The notes under the pieces were generated by a model. The model was given only the letters and a program-made list of their open reading frames with translations. It did no database searches and was not told the DNA's origin. Of a stretch of DNA of 47,309 nucleotides, positions 32,319 through 44,219 are shown one piece after another. Each line of letters begins with the position of its first letter. The first letter of the stretch is position 1. Source of the stretch: Malonomonas rubra DSM 5091. Lineage in GTDB: Bacteria > Desulfobacterota > Desulfuromonadia > Desulfuromonadales > Geopsychrobacteraceae. The position numbers and the translations under genes were made by a program. The stretch covers positions 51,965-99,273 of the forward strand of contig NZ_FQZT01000012.1 of NCBI RefSeq assembly GCF_900142125.1. Reading direction: 5' to 3'.

Positions 32319-32351
32319 CAAAAAGCCCCCGGCACTTATGCACCGGGGGCT
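32319..32351 (-). terminator. PFOR gene terminator
   Basis: AGCCCCCGG/CCGGGGGCT stem followed by minus-strand TTTTTG, 30 bases after the stop codon. Confidence 0.85.
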
Positions 32352-32380
32352 CATTTTGTTCAGCAGTTTAAAAGCTCTGC

Positions 32381-35965
<3,585 letters not shown>

Positions 35966-36095
35966 GCAAACCTCCTTGATAGGTTGTTAAATTGACGATC
36001 CAAAACATGGAATCGTGAACCGGTTAAACCAAAACGCTGAAACGACAGAAACCGACCTAACGGCCCCTGTCGAGGAAGATCTATCTATCGTCTTA

Positions 36096-36695
36096 TTAAA
36101 GCTCTCTCCGCCCACTGACTGCCTGCTGTACCGTGCCGGCATCGATATATTCCAAGTCGCTGCCGGATGGAATCCCGTGGGCCAGTCGCGTAACCTTCGC
36201 TCCCTGTTCCTTGCAGAGCTTGGCCAAGTAGAGCGCCGTTGCCTCACCCTCAACAGTAAAGTTGGTCGCCAGCATCACCTCCTCGATCTGCTCATCCTGC
36301 AAACGCTGCAGCAATTGTGGGATTTTCAGATCTTCCGGACCGATCCCGTCGAGCGGTGACAGAGCTCCATGCAGTACATGGTAAAGCCCTCTATATGCGT
36401 GGCTGCGTTCTATCGCCAGCAGATCCTGCGGTTCCTGCACGATGCAGAGTCGCTGAGATTCACGGCCGGGGTCAGAACATATCTGACAAAGCTCTTCTTC
36501 GGCGATGTGAAAACAGCGGGAACAAAACCGAACTTTACGTTTCATGTCGAGCAACGCGTCAGCCAGCGCCTCGACATCACTATCTGTTGTCCGTAACAGG
36601 TGGAACGCCAAGCGTGCAGCGGTCTTGCCGCCGACACCCGGCAATTTGCTCAATTCAGCGACCAGACGAGCAAAAGACGGGAGCGAGCCTAACAT
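36096..36695 (-). CDS. recR: Recombination mediator protein RecR
   Basis: 199 residues, typical length. The N-terminal helix-hairpin-helix (LSKLPGVGGKTAARLAFHLL), C4 zinc finger (CSRCFHIAEEELCQIC) and Toprim domain (LCIVQEPQDLLAIERS, LATNFTVEGEATALYL) are all present, with final LAHGIPSGSDLEYID. RecR with RecO/RecF loads RecA on SSB-coated DNA at gaps. It follows dnaX and ybaB in the common dnaX-ybaB-recR order, though a hairpin and 190 AT-rich bases separate it from ybaB. GGAG precedes the ATG. Confidence 0.97.
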   Translation of the reverse strand: MLGSLPSFARLVAELSKLPGVGGKTAARLAFHLLRTTDSDVEALADALLDMKRKVRFCSRCFHIAEEELCQICSDPGRESQRLCIVQEPQDLLAIERSHAYRGLYHVLHGALSPLDGIGPEDLKIPQLLQRLQDEQIEEVMLATNFTVEGEATALYLAKLCKEQGAKVTRLAHGIPSGSDLEYIDAGTVQQAVSGRREL

Positions 36696-36888
36696 GATTT
36701 CTCCGCCAAATCCAACATTTTAAAATGCTGTTTTATTTATTTAGTATCACTTAAAAAATAAAATTTCCCCAAAATGATACGAGCACTTTTGCGGTCTATT
36801 GGTCTGACCAAAAAGAACCCTACCACCACTTCAGGCGAATTTCAATCTTTATCGTATACTGCTTTTGGTAAATACTACATGATAAATC

Positions 36889-36923
36889 AAAGGCCCCAGG
36901 GCGACAATTGCCAAGGGGCCTTT
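36889..36923 (-). terminator. Hairpin after ybaB
   Basis: AAAGGCCCC/GGGGCCTTT stem with a weak T-tract on the minus strand. It could end or reduce the dnaX-ybaB transcript before recR. Between it and recR, a 13-bp palindrome TTGGTCTGACCAA (36799-36811) may be a regulator site. Confidence 0.65.
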
Positions 36924-36939
36924 AATACAAAAAATATTT

Positions 36940-37254
36940 TTAGAACAGGCCGGGAATATTCATTCCGCCGGTCACTTTACTCATTTCTTCCTGAATCATT
37001 TTCTGGCTCTGCTTAACCGCCTCGTTGACAGCAGCCATCACCAGATCCTGCAGCATTTCAACATCCTCCGGGTCAACCACGTCCTTCTCGATGTTCAGCG
37101 ACAGCAGCTCCTGCTTGCCGTTGACCTTAGCGGTCACCATGCCGCCGCCTGCAGTTGCTTCAACTTCTCTTTTCTCCAGCTCCTGCTGCACGCGAGCCAT
37201 TTTCGCCTGCATCTGCTGAGCCTGTTTCATAATGTTGCCAAGACCTTTTGCCAT
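36940..37254 (-). CDS. ybaB: YbaB/EbfC family nucleoid-associated protein
   Basis: 104 residues with GGAGG before the ATG. Sequence is typical of the family: MAKGLGNIMKQAQQMQAKMARVQQEL, VEATAGGGMVTAKVNGKQELLSLNI, DPEDVEMLQDLVMAAVNEA and Met-rich C-terminal tail. It forms a dimeric DNA-binding 'tweezer'. It is 47 bases downstream of dnaX in the standard order. Confidence 0.96.
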   Translation of the reverse strand: MAKGLGNIMKQAQQMQAKMARVQQELEKREVEATAGGGMVTAKVNGKQELLSLNIEKDVVDPEDVEMLQDLVMAAVNEAVKQSQKMIQEEMSKVTGGMNIPGLF

Positions 37255-37301
37255 GACTTTTCCTCCAGTGAATTTCGTCCGGATCCCCGGTTCTTTATAA
37301 G

Positions 37302-38990
37302 TTAAACAAATCCCTTATCGATCGGTTTAATCTCTTCAATTTTGCCGCCGAACACCTCTAGTGCGGTCTTCACCATCGGGTGCTCTGCAGCATTTTCACG
37401 TAACTTTCTCTGCCGGTCGGACTCCAGCTGAACCCGTTCCTGGTGCAACGATGGTGGTGCGTCGGTCTGATTGCCAACCTGCTTGAACTCGACCCGGACC
37501 TCGGCAGCGTAATACTCGCTGGCCAGTTCTTCGATCGAATGCTTCATATCAGCGTCTGCCAGGCTGTAATAGCGATTCGACATGCCAATCTGCAGGCGCG
37601 GCAGCTCGATCAGCAGCAAGCTCGATTGTTCCAGCAGCGAAGCAATCCGTGGCCGGCGATGTGCTTTAACAAATTCAACCAGCCCCGCCCAGCTCTTTTC
37701 CCCGGCAGGAGCAGACGGAGCTTCAGGCTTTTTTCCAAACGTGTCCGTATCCGGTGGCGGTGGTGACACCTCGTCAACTGCAGCCGGAGAGGGAGCCGGC
37801 GCAGCAGGCTGCGGGCGATGTGCCGGTGGAGCAGGCAGACCTCCGGCCAGTTTGCGTTCGAGCGATTCCAGCTTCTTCACCAGCGCACTAACATCGATAC
37901 TGCTCGGCAGGCTGGCCAGCTTGACCAGTACCATCTCCAGCGTCAGGCGGGGATAGTTAGACAGCGCCAGGTCCGCTTCAGCTTTGATCAGCGCCGACAA
38001 CAGCCGCTGTAAATCATCCAAACTGGCCGGATGAGCCAACTCGCGCAGATCCTGCAGTTCGCTTTCACTGAAATCGAGTAAAACGCCCGGTTGCTCAGCG
38101 ACCTTAATAATGACCAGCGCCCGGACCAGTTCGACCAGCTGCTGGCAGAATTGGCGGAAAGAGTGGCCATGCTCGTCCACTTTCTGCAGCAGTAGGAGAG
38201 CCCGCTGCGCATCACGATCGAGAATCGCCTCGATACAATCAAGAAGCAGACGGCGGCTGACCAAACCGAGCAGGTTCTGCAGGTCTTTGTCTGCCACTTT
38301 TTCGCCGCAAAACGCGATCACCTGATCAAGAGTCGAAAGCGCATCCCGCATGCTGCCACCACCACTGCGGGCAATCATCGACAGACCCGCATCAGAGATC
38401 GACACCTTTTCATGATCTATGATATAGCGCAAACGCCCCTGAACCTGCGGCTGGCCGATTTTGCGAAAATCAAACCGCTGGCAACGGGAGAGGATGGTAA
38501 TCGGAATCTTGTGAGGCTCGGTTGTGGCAAAGATAAACTTGGCGTGGTCCGGCGGCTCCTCCAGCGTCTTCAACAGCGCGTTGAAGGCGTTGATCGAGAG
38601 CATGTGGACCTCATCGATAATGAAAATCTTGTAGCGGGAGTTCGATGGCAGGTAACGGATATTCTCGCGCAGTTCACGGATGTCATCGACACCGGTGTTC
38701 GAGGCACCATCAATTTCAAAAACATCCACTCCCTGCCCGGCGGTGATCTCAACACAGGACGGACAGACCCCGCAGGGCTCCACCGTTGGCCCTTTTTCAC
38801 AGTTGAGGGCCTTGGCAAAAATCCGTGCGGCAGAGGTTTTACCGACTCCACGGGCCCCGGTAAAGAGAAAAGCGTGATGCACCCGGTCAGCATTGATAGC
38901 GTTTTTCAGCGTCTGACTGACATGCTCCTGACCGACCAGATCATCGAACAGCTGCGGTCGCCATTTACGTGCCAGAACCAGATAGGACAT
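37302..38990 (-). CDS. dnaX: DNA polymerase III subunits gamma and tau
   Basis: 562 residues. The AAA+ clamp-loader domain has Walker A LFTGARGVGKTSAARI, the zinc-binding cysteines (CEKGPTVEPCGVCPSC), Walker B IFIIDEVHML and sensor SRCQRFDFRK. A Pro/Ala-rich linker (~390-435) precedes the tau-type C-terminal domain. No clear slippery A-run for a programmed frameshift was noticed, so whether a short gamma form is made is open. It is the first protein gene after the SRP RNA gene. Confidence 0.96.
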   Translation of the reverse strand: MSYLVLARKWRPQLFDDLVGQEHVSQTLKNAINADRVHHAFLFTGARGVGKTSAARIFAKALNCEKGPTVEPCGVCPSCVEITAGQGVDVFEIDGASNTGVDDIRELRENIRYLPSNSRYKIFIIDEVHMLSINAFNALLKTLEEPPDHAKFIFATTEPHKIPITILSRCQRFDFRKIGQPQVQGRLRYIIDHEKVSISDAGLSMIARSGGGSMRDALSTLDQVIAFCGEKVADKDLQNLLGLVSRRLLLDCIEAILDRDAQRALLLLQKVDEHGHSFRQFCQQLVELVRALVIIKVAEQPGVLLDFSESELQDLRELAHPASLDDLQRLLSALIKAEADLALSNYPRLTLEMVLVKLASLPSSIDVSALVKKLESLERKLAGGLPAPPAHRPQPAAPAPSPAAVDEVSPPPPDTDTFGKKPEAPSAPAGEKSWAGLVEFVKAHRRPRIASLLEQSSLLLIELPRLQIGMSNRYYSLADADMKHSIEELASEYYAAEVRVEFKQVGNQTDAPPSLHQERVQLESDRQRKLRENAAEHPMVKTALEVFGGKIEEIKPIDKGFV

Positions 38991-39088
38991 GCAATCTTCC
39001 CTCTAATGGTGTTGAGAACGATCTTGTGCCACCCATTCCGAGGGTCACATGAACCCATCCGTAGAGCTTGACTGGCCAAAACAAAAAT

Positions 39089-39217
39089 TGCCGGCACAAG
39101 TGACAGCCAGGCACCCCCGCGGCACACGTCCAAAACCGTTACCGCTGCTCCCTTCCGGGCCTGACGGGGTTCACGGATGTCCGTTGCGCGGGACCCGGCT
39201 GTCACTTCTACCGGCAA
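39089..39217 (-). ncRNA. ffs: Signal recognition particle RNA (4.5S, bacterial small form)
   Basis: The diagnostic SRP54-binding hairpin is on the minus strand: GTCAGGCCCGGAAGGGAGCA followed by GCGGTAAC. Long complementary ends (AGTGACAGCC with GGCTGTCACT, then TTGCCGG with CCGGCAA) close the rod. The final stem plus the run TTTTTGTTTT likely also terminates transcription. Ends are set by the outermost pairing and may be off by some bases. It lies 98 bases before dnaX, a common arrangement. Confidence 0.93.
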
Positions 39218-39238
39218 CGTTTACCGATATCGATTGAT

Positions 39239-39267
39239 CTTATATACAATGTATCTGGGCTGATCAA
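39239..39267 (-). promoter_or_regulatory. SRP RNA promoter
   Basis: Minus-strand TTGATC (39267-39262), 17 bp, TATAAG (39244-39239), placing the start near 39232. The -35 box lies inside the terminal repeat of the palindromic element at 39258-39377. Confidence 0.7.
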
Positions 39268-39377
39268 AAATGCTGAGATGCAAGGCGCCTGAAATCTCGC
39301 CGAGTAAGGCGTACCTCTATGGTACGTCGCCGAGGCGGGATGAAGGCAACGCCGCAGATCGGCGTTTTTCATCAGCC
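39258..39377. repeat. Palindromic intergenic repeat (REP/MITE-like)
   Basis: About 120 bases with inverted ends (GGCTGAT-CAAAAA... and ...TTTTT-C-ATCAGCC) and an inner GGCGTACC-TCTAT-GGTACGTC palindrome. It sits exactly between the SRP RNA promoter and tRNA-Ser and has no reading frame. It looks like a mobile palindromic repeat; copy number in the genome cannot be seen here. Confidence 0.65.
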
Positions 39378-39383
39378 ATGTAG

Positions 39384-39475
<92 letters not shown>

Positions 39476-39562
39476 GCGAGCCGCATACACTACACTAACA
39501 GGCAGGAAACTGTAAAGGGGATTTTTTGTCGAAATAATCGCTTAGCTTAAGGATTAATTCTC

Positions 39563-39859
39563 TTACCCGTTCGCCGCCGCGTAACGACCGTTAACCCGAT
39601 AGATAAAGGCTAGAATTTCGGCAACGGCCTGATAGAGTTCGGGCGGAATATCCTCACCAATCGGCACCCGGCCGAGCACCTCGAGCAAGTCCGGATCCTG
39701 AACAATGTCGACCCCGGCCTCTTGGGCGGCTTCGATGATCTTGCGCGCAATTTCGCCCTTGCCTGAGGCCGTCACTTTCGGCGCCGAGCTGACTTCCTTA
39801 TCGTAACGCAGTGCAACAGCCTGCAGCGGCTTCTGCGGTCTTTCCGTTTTACTCATCAT
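39563..39859 (-). CDS. FlhB C-terminal-domain-like protein
   Basis: 98 residues from the ATG overlapping the upstream stop (TGATG). It matches the cytoplasmic domain of FlhB/YscU: QAVALRYDKEVSSAPKVTASGKGEIARKIIEAAQEAGVDIVQDP, then IGEDIPPELYQAVAEILAFIYRV. It lacks the membrane part and the NPTH autocleavage site (KPLQ at that place), so it resembles the small FlhB-like paralogues that follow fliK-like genes in many bacteria. It may help the export gate switch from hook to filament substrates. Confidence 0.88.
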   Translation of the reverse strand: MMSKTERPQKPLQAVALRYDKEVSSAPKVTASGKGEIARKIIEAAQEAGVDIVQDPDLLEVLGRVPIGEDIPPELYQAVAEILAFIYRVNGRYAAANG

Positions 39860-41763
39860 CAAATCCTGGTGTTCAGCATGCCGAGAGCGTCCGGCAGCAG
39901 CTTTTCCAGCAGCTCACGGCTTGGCACCCGGGCATCGTCACTGAAGCTGAGAGCATTCAGCGATACCGTCTCGATCGACTCCTCCAGCTCGCTTGCGTGC
40001 TCCTGCAGATAAGCCATCTTTTCCTTACTCTCACAGGCCATGCGCAGATGCAGGCCATGCTGATCGTAAAGCATATCAACGCGCATATTTCCAAGCGCCG
40101 ACACACGCAAGGAGAGCGTAATGTGGAGAGGAGGCTCCACCGCGTCATCTTCGTCGTCCTGCTGACCCTGCTCCATCAGCAGATACCCCTCCTCCAGCTC
40201 GTTAAAAGGCAACGGGATAAACTGCACCTGTTCTTCCGCCAGCCGCGCTTTGCAGAGCTGGAACAGTTCCAATCGTTTGAGCGGCTCCTTTACTTCCTCA
40301 CCCAGTTCTTTCTGCATAGCCAGCAAGCTGGCTTTAAGGTTTGCCAGAGCTTCTTTCGTCTTTCCTTTCAGCAGTTCCGCTTCAAGATGAAAGCCGAACA
40401 GTTGAGAAAGAACACCGAGTGCGCCCCCATTCGGCTGCTGCGGTCCTTGCTGAATCAACTGGACCAGCTGCTGGTTGATATTTTCCAGCCCCGGCAGCAA
40501 CGGCTGAGTCAGCCCCTGCACCTGGGGCAACCGTTGCAACTTATCGAGCAAACCCTCCAAGCGGCCGAGCAGTTCAGGGGGCAATTTCCCTCCATCGGCC
40601 TGAGCCTGCTGCACCTGTGCCAGCAGCTTCTCCAGCCCGGCGCTGATTTCTGCCGGGACAACCGGTGCGGTGACAGTATTTGGCTGGGTGGCCTGGGCGG
40701 CACCTGCCGGTGGCCGATAGACTCCACTGGCCTGTATGGCCTGCCGAATCGACTCTGCCGTGACTTGCGGCGCAGCTACGGCCTGCTGCGGCCGAGCAGC
40801 AGAAGCATCCTGTGCTTGCCCGGCAACCTGCTGCGGTTGCGACTTCTGTTCAGGGTTCAACAGCGAAGCATCCGGTTGCTTCAGTTGCAGAACCAAGCGT
40901 TCCAACTCACCGCTCAGTTGTGGGGGCAGATTCGGCTGTTGTCGCATCTGACCCAGCAAAGCGAACAGATTATCCATCTGCGGTTTTGCCTGCAGGTGCA
41001 ATTGAGCAGCATTCTGCTGATGTAAAGGTTGCAGAATATTCCGCGTTTCTGCCAACCAACTTTCCGCCATCGGTTTGTTTCCTGCCTGCTGCAGCTGGCT
41101 GAGCTGTACCTGCAAATCTTTAGCGAGCTGTGCGATCTGCGTCTGCGCTGCAGCAGAAGCCTCGCCGACAGGAACCGGCTGGGCTTGCAGCAAAGCCCCC
41201 TGCGGGGCCTGTGCCTGCCCCTGTTGCGGCAAAACAATTTTATCCGGGTTATTGGCTACAGCCTGAAAAAGCTGCTGCAATTGTCTGGGAAGTTTTGCCA
41301 GGTTTGTATCGAGTCCGACGGGCGCCTGCCCGTTCGGTTGCAACAGTTGGAGCAATTGCTGATGAACCTCTTTCGCCGTCGGCGGCAAATTCTGCTGCTG
41401 TTGCGGTTGCTGAATCGATTCAAGCAGTTTGGCCCAATCATAATTTTGCGACAATAAAGGCAACAGCTGCCCAAGCCTGCTCAGCAAAGGATCATTGACG
41501 ATACGAAACTCAAGCGTCGGCTGCGTCTGCAACACCTGCAACATCAACTTCTGACCGGCCTGCAGTTCGATATCGCTCTTGGCCCGGTACTGCTGATGAT
41601 TCATCTCCAGAAGCGCCCTATCCAGCCCCCCTTCAACAACCGTCGCCCGCACCATCTGCTCCGGGCGCAAGTCGATCTGTCGCTGTTCCGCAGACTCAAC
41701 CGGAACAGCTGCTTGCTGCGGTGTGACCTGATTGGGAGTTGCCAGTGGATTCACTATACTCAT
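39859..41763 (-). CDS. FliK-like flagellar hook-length control protein
   Basis: 634 residues, very rich in Gln, Leu, Pro and Ala over the first ~480 (e.g. QLAKDLQVQLSQLQQAG), with low-complexity, probably disordered stretches. The last ~110 residues look like the Flg_hook domain (FIPLPFNELEEGYLLME, LHITLSLRVSALGNMRVDMLYDQHGLHLRMACES). FliK measures hook length and triggers export switching through FlhB, fitting the FlhB-like gene coupled to its 3' end. The N-terminal portion is too variable to identify further. Confidence 0.75.
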   Translation of the reverse strand: MSIVNPLATPNQVTPQQAAVPVESAEQRQIDLRPEQMVRATVVEGGLDRALLEMNHQQYRAKSDIELQAGQKLMLQVLQTQPTLEFRIVNDPLLSRLGQLLPLLSQNYDWAKLLESIQQPQQQQNLPPTAKEVHQQLLQLLQPNGQAPVGLDTNLAKLPRQLQQLFQAVANNPDKIVLPQQGQAQAPQGALLQAQPVPVGEASAAAQTQIAQLAKDLQVQLSQLQQAGNKPMAESWLAETRNILQPLHQQNAAQLHLQAKPQMDNLFALLGQMRQQPNLPPQLSGELERLVLQLKQPDASLLNPEQKSQPQQVAGQAQDASAARPQQAVAAPQVTAESIRQAIQASGVYRPPAGAAQATQPNTVTAPVVPAEISAGLEKLLAQVQQAQADGGKLPPELLGRLEGLLDKLQRLPQVQGLTQPLLPGLENINQQLVQLIQQGPQQPNGGALGVLSQLFGFHLEAELLKGKTKEALANLKASLLAMQKELGEEVKEPLKRLELFQLCKARLAEEQVQFIPLPFNELEEGYLLMEQGQQDDEDDAVEPPLHITLSLRVSALGNMRVDMLYDQHGLHLRMACESKEKMAYLQEHASELEESIETVSLNALSFSDDARVPSRELLEKLLPDALGMLNTRI

Positions 41764-41915
41764 AGGCTGCTCATCGACCTTTCGATCAGACTAGTTTAAC
41801 ACTCTTTTCTGCAGAGTCAGAATGAGTCAAAAACTTGGCACGAAAACATACTCCACGCTTTAGCTAAAAGCTGAAAAACGCACTAACAGACTAATTTAAA
41901 TGAACTTTTACAAGA

Positions 41916-41931
41916 TGGCACAAATTTCGCT
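41916..41931 (+). promoter_or_regulatory. Candidate sigma-54 promoter of the diguanylate cyclase gene
   Basis: TGGCACAAATTTCGCT keeps GG-N10-GC with a perfect TGGCAC -24 box; the -12 box has one mismatch. Flagellar genes of this group often use sigma-54. The rest of 41764-42039 is AT-rich without a gene. Confidence 0.5.
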
Positions 41932-42012
41932 ATAAATTGATTTAAAGCTAAAGACTTCTCTGGCAGCTGCCGAAGCGTAACTTAGCTGAATCTGCACACG
42001 ACTTTATATGCG

Positions 42013-42034
42013 ATATCCGGACGTGAAAGGATAT
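42013..42034 (+). promoter_or_regulatory. Hairpin sequestering the ribosome site of the cyclase gene
   Basis: ATATCC pairs with GGATAT across a 10-base loop; the second arm contains the Shine-Dalgarno AAGGA, nine bases before the ATG at 42040. It may dampen translation. Confidence 0.35.
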
Positions 42035-42039
42035 ATAAA

Positions 42040-43020
42040 ATGATGCATGCTACTGCCCTGGTGATCGGTGCTGATCCCGGTAAGAAATTGCAGCTGGTTA
42101 AAAACCTCTCGGAAACAAAGCTGTTTGACCGGGTTAAGCCATTGAAAACCATTTCTGCGCTTTTTCAGCATCTCAAAACAAAATCTGCTGATATTATCTG
42201 TTGGGCAATTGACAGCAAGGAAACCCAGACAGACTGGATCTATCGACTGCAAAAAGAAGATCAGTGGCACGACCTGCCGTTGATCGCTTTTGCCGACAAT
42301 CAGCAAAGCCTTATCAAAGGATTCAATCTCGGTGCCAGCGATTCCATTCGCCTGTCGGCCGACCCTTGTGAACTCAACGCTCGTCTGCAGGGTCACCTGA
42401 AACGCTGGCAGCGGATGCTCGATCTGCGCAAAACTAAAGAACAGCTACAGAAGATGGCACTGACCGACCCCTTAACAGAGCTGGGCAACCGAGCCACCTT
42501 TGACCTGAGCATCAAACAGGCAACCGCACGCACCCAGCGTTCCGGTTTCCCCGTTTCGCTACTGATGATCGACCTGGATCACTTCAAACAATTCAACGAT
42601 ACTTATGGACACCAAGCGGGCGACAACGTGCTGCGTAAAGTCGCCAAGGCGATAAGAACCTCCGCACGCGATTCCGACATCTGTTGCCGTTATGGTGGTG
42701 AAGAGTTCGCTATCATCCTGCCAGATACGGACGCAAACAACGCTAAAGTCCTTGCTGACAGAATTCACCGCGAGGTTGCCCAGGTATCAGACCGGATGCA
42801 CCAATTTCAACACCAGATCACTGTCAGCATCGGTATCAGCTGCGCCACCCTGAAGGGCACAACCCATCCCAAAACTCTCGTCGAAGAAGCGGATCGCGCC
42901 CTGTACCAGGCAAAGAGCAATGGCCGCAACCGTACCGAAACCTGGCACCTGCATCAGCACATCAGTAATAGATGTGATTATCGTTACAGCCCGGTGCAAC
43001 AGCTGGCCTTCGGCACCTAG
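42040..43020 (+). CDS. Diguanylate cyclase (GGEEF) with degenerate receiver domain
   Basis: 326 residues; a second ATG follows directly. Residues ~1-125 have a CheY-like receiver pattern (ATALVIGADPGKKLQLVKNL, DIICWAIDSKE, LPLIAFADNQ), but the acidic pair and the phospho-accepting Asp position appear replaced, so it is probably not phosphorylated. The GGDEF domain (~150-310) has LTDPLTELGNRATFD, DLDHFKQFNDTYGH and CRYGGEEFAIILP with an intact RDSD inhibitory site five residues before GGEEF. It should make c-di-GMP from two GTP. It is convergent with a PilZ c-di-GMP receptor gene in the flagellar cluster. Confidence 0.92.
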   Translation: MMHATALVIGADPGKKLQLVKNLSETKLFDRVKPLKTISALFQHLKTKSADIICWAIDSKETQTDWIYRLQKEDQWHDLPLIAFADNQQSLIKGFNLGASDSIRLSADPCELNARLQGHLKRWQRMLDLRKTKEQLQKMALTDPLTELGNRATFDLSIKQATARTQRSGFPVSLLMIDLDHFKQFNDTYGHQAGDNVLRKVAKAIRTSARDSDICCRYGGEEFAIILPDTDANNAKVLADRIHREVAQVSDRMHQFQHQITVSIGISCATLKGTTHPKTLVEEADRALYQAKSNGRNRTETWHLHQHISNRCDYRYSPVQQLAFGT

Positions 43021-43043
43021 TCATCCGAACGAAATGAAAAACA

Positions 43044-43076
43044 AAAAAGCCTGCGGCATGATGTCGCAGGCTTTTC
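43044..43076. terminator. Bidirectional terminator
   Basis: AAAAGCCTGCG/CGCAGGCTTTT with a 9-base loop between the convergent cyclase and PilZ genes. Confidence 0.9.
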
Positions 43077-43097
43077 CAATTGTTCTTTTTTAAATTT

Positions 43098-43757
43098 TCA
43101 GCGTCCCAGGACCTGGACCTTCAAGCGCAACTGCTTACGCTGCTCTGCCAAACAGTAAGCGACAATTGCATCCTGATCCTCTTCATCCAGATCGATAAAT
43201 GTAAGCGCTGCCTGCTTGCCGGTCGGACCGCCTTCGTAAGTCCGCACAACTTTCGCAGCACACTCGACAACCCGCGGCTCGGGCACGTCAAGGACCAGTT
43301 CGAGACCGATCTCGGTTCCATCGGGTAAAGGCTCGTCTACCGGCAGGCGAACACCACCACCACTTATATTGACCGGAGTCTGAATCGAACGTGCCAGGGG
43401 GTTCTCTGCTTCCAGCAGCCAATAGCTGACCGACAGGTCTGCATCAACCCGGAAATAGGCACGTTTCTGCACATGGGTGAAGGACTCAACCATCTCCATC
43501 TGCAGCTTGGCATCACTGACAACTTCGGTGATTTTTGCGCGGATCGCTTTGGTCGAGCCAGCGATGTCAAAAGATATCTGGCAGGGCTCTTCCATGTTCA
43601 ACGCATCAGCATTGAGTTGATCCGGCAGGAAGGTAATTTCCAGTTCAGGCGGGTTGGTTGCTTTGGCGACACCATCAATCAACTGCTGGCCACCTTCAGC
43701 AAGCGGTAAAACGACACGAACGACCCGGTACTCTTTTAATTGATCTAAAGCAGACAT
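43098..43757 (-). CDS. PilZ-domain c-di-GMP receptor, YcgR/FlgZ-like
   Basis: 219 residues from the ATG at 43757 (GGGGAT upstream; longer in-frame starts lack a site). The N-terminal ~95 residues resemble the YcgR_N domain (EITFLPDQLNADALNMEEPCQISFDIAG). The PilZ domain has both c-di-GMP motifs: RAYFR (RxxxR) and NISGGG (NxSxxG). Such proteins bind c-di-GMP and slow the flagellar motor or alter its function. It lies downstream of the fliD-fliS group and next to a cyclase gene. Confidence 0.9.
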   Translation of the reverse strand: MSALDQLKEYRVVRVVLPLAEGGQQLIDGVAKATNPPELEITFLPDQLNADALNMEEPCQISFDIAGSTKAIRAKITEVVSDAKLQMEMVESFTHVQKRAYFRVDADLSVSYWLLEAENPLARSIQTPVNISGGGVRLPVDEPLPDGTEIGLELVLDVPEPRVVECAAKVVRTYEGGPTGKQAALTFIDLDEEDQDAIVAYCLAEQRKQLRLKVQVLGR

Positions 43758-43806
43758 GGCAGATCCCCGAATAAGGATCGATAACAACGAGATCTGAATG
43801 ACCCGG

Positions 43807-44205
43807 CTAACCGACACCTCGAATCGATTTTTTCGGTCGGCCTGCGTTTGGATGATAGCCGGATAGCGCAGTCCGCCCTTCTTTCAACTGGGCCAGTTCA
43901 GCCCCGGTGACGGCCATCATGCCATGGATTCTTGGCAAAAGCAAATTATTCATTTCCATAATTTGTTCCAGTAGTTGCATGCGCTGCTGGAACAGGGGGT
44001 GGGCTTGCCAGCGGGCTGAATCGCGAGCGATTTCGGCAAGCAGTTGCTGGTCGTGTAAGCCGGCTTCTTCTTGAAGTTGATTCAGGCGCATCGTGTACTG
44101 TCGCAATTGTTCCGGGTCTCCGTTGGATAACAATTGCTCAAGTTGGCCAGCATGCTCAATAATCTGCCGATACTGATCTAACGATTTTTCTAAGAGTATA
44201 TCCAT
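43807..44205 (-). CDS. FliT/FlgN-like putative flagellar export chaperone
   Basis: 132 residues from the ATG at 44205 (GGAG six bases upstream); an earlier ATG overlaps the fliS stop (TAATG). Mostly helical and Gln/Leu/Glu-rich (LDQYRQIIEHAGQLEQLLSNG, LLAEIARDSARWQAHPLFQQRMQLLEQIMEMN) with a basic tail (NAGRPKKSIRG). I assign FliT-like mainly from its place after fliD and fliS, where such chaperones sit; sequence support is weak. Confidence 0.6.
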   Translation of the reverse strand: MDILLEKSLDQYRQIIEHAGQLEQLLSNGDPEQLRQYTMRLNQLQEEAGLHDQQLLAEIARDSARWQAHPLFQQRMQLLEQIMEMNNLLLPRIHGMMAVTGAELAQLKEGRTALSGYHPNAGRPKKSIRGVG

Positions 44206-44219
44206 CTGCATCTCCAACA

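Noticed and set aside
36774-37016. 80-codon plus-strand frame upstream of recR and across the ybaB 3' end
   Set aside because: It reads through the ybaB hairpin and the antisense of the ybaB C-terminus, and lacks a convincing ribosome site.
39811-41025. 404-codon plus-strand frame opposite the FliK-like gene
   Set aside because: Its Gln/Leu-rich composition simply reflects the Gln/Leu-rich sense protein; no ribosome site.
41833-41850. TGGCACG resembling a sigma-54 -24 box on the plus strand
   Set aside because: There is no GC at the required -12 spacing; only the site at 41916 satisfies GG-N10-GC.
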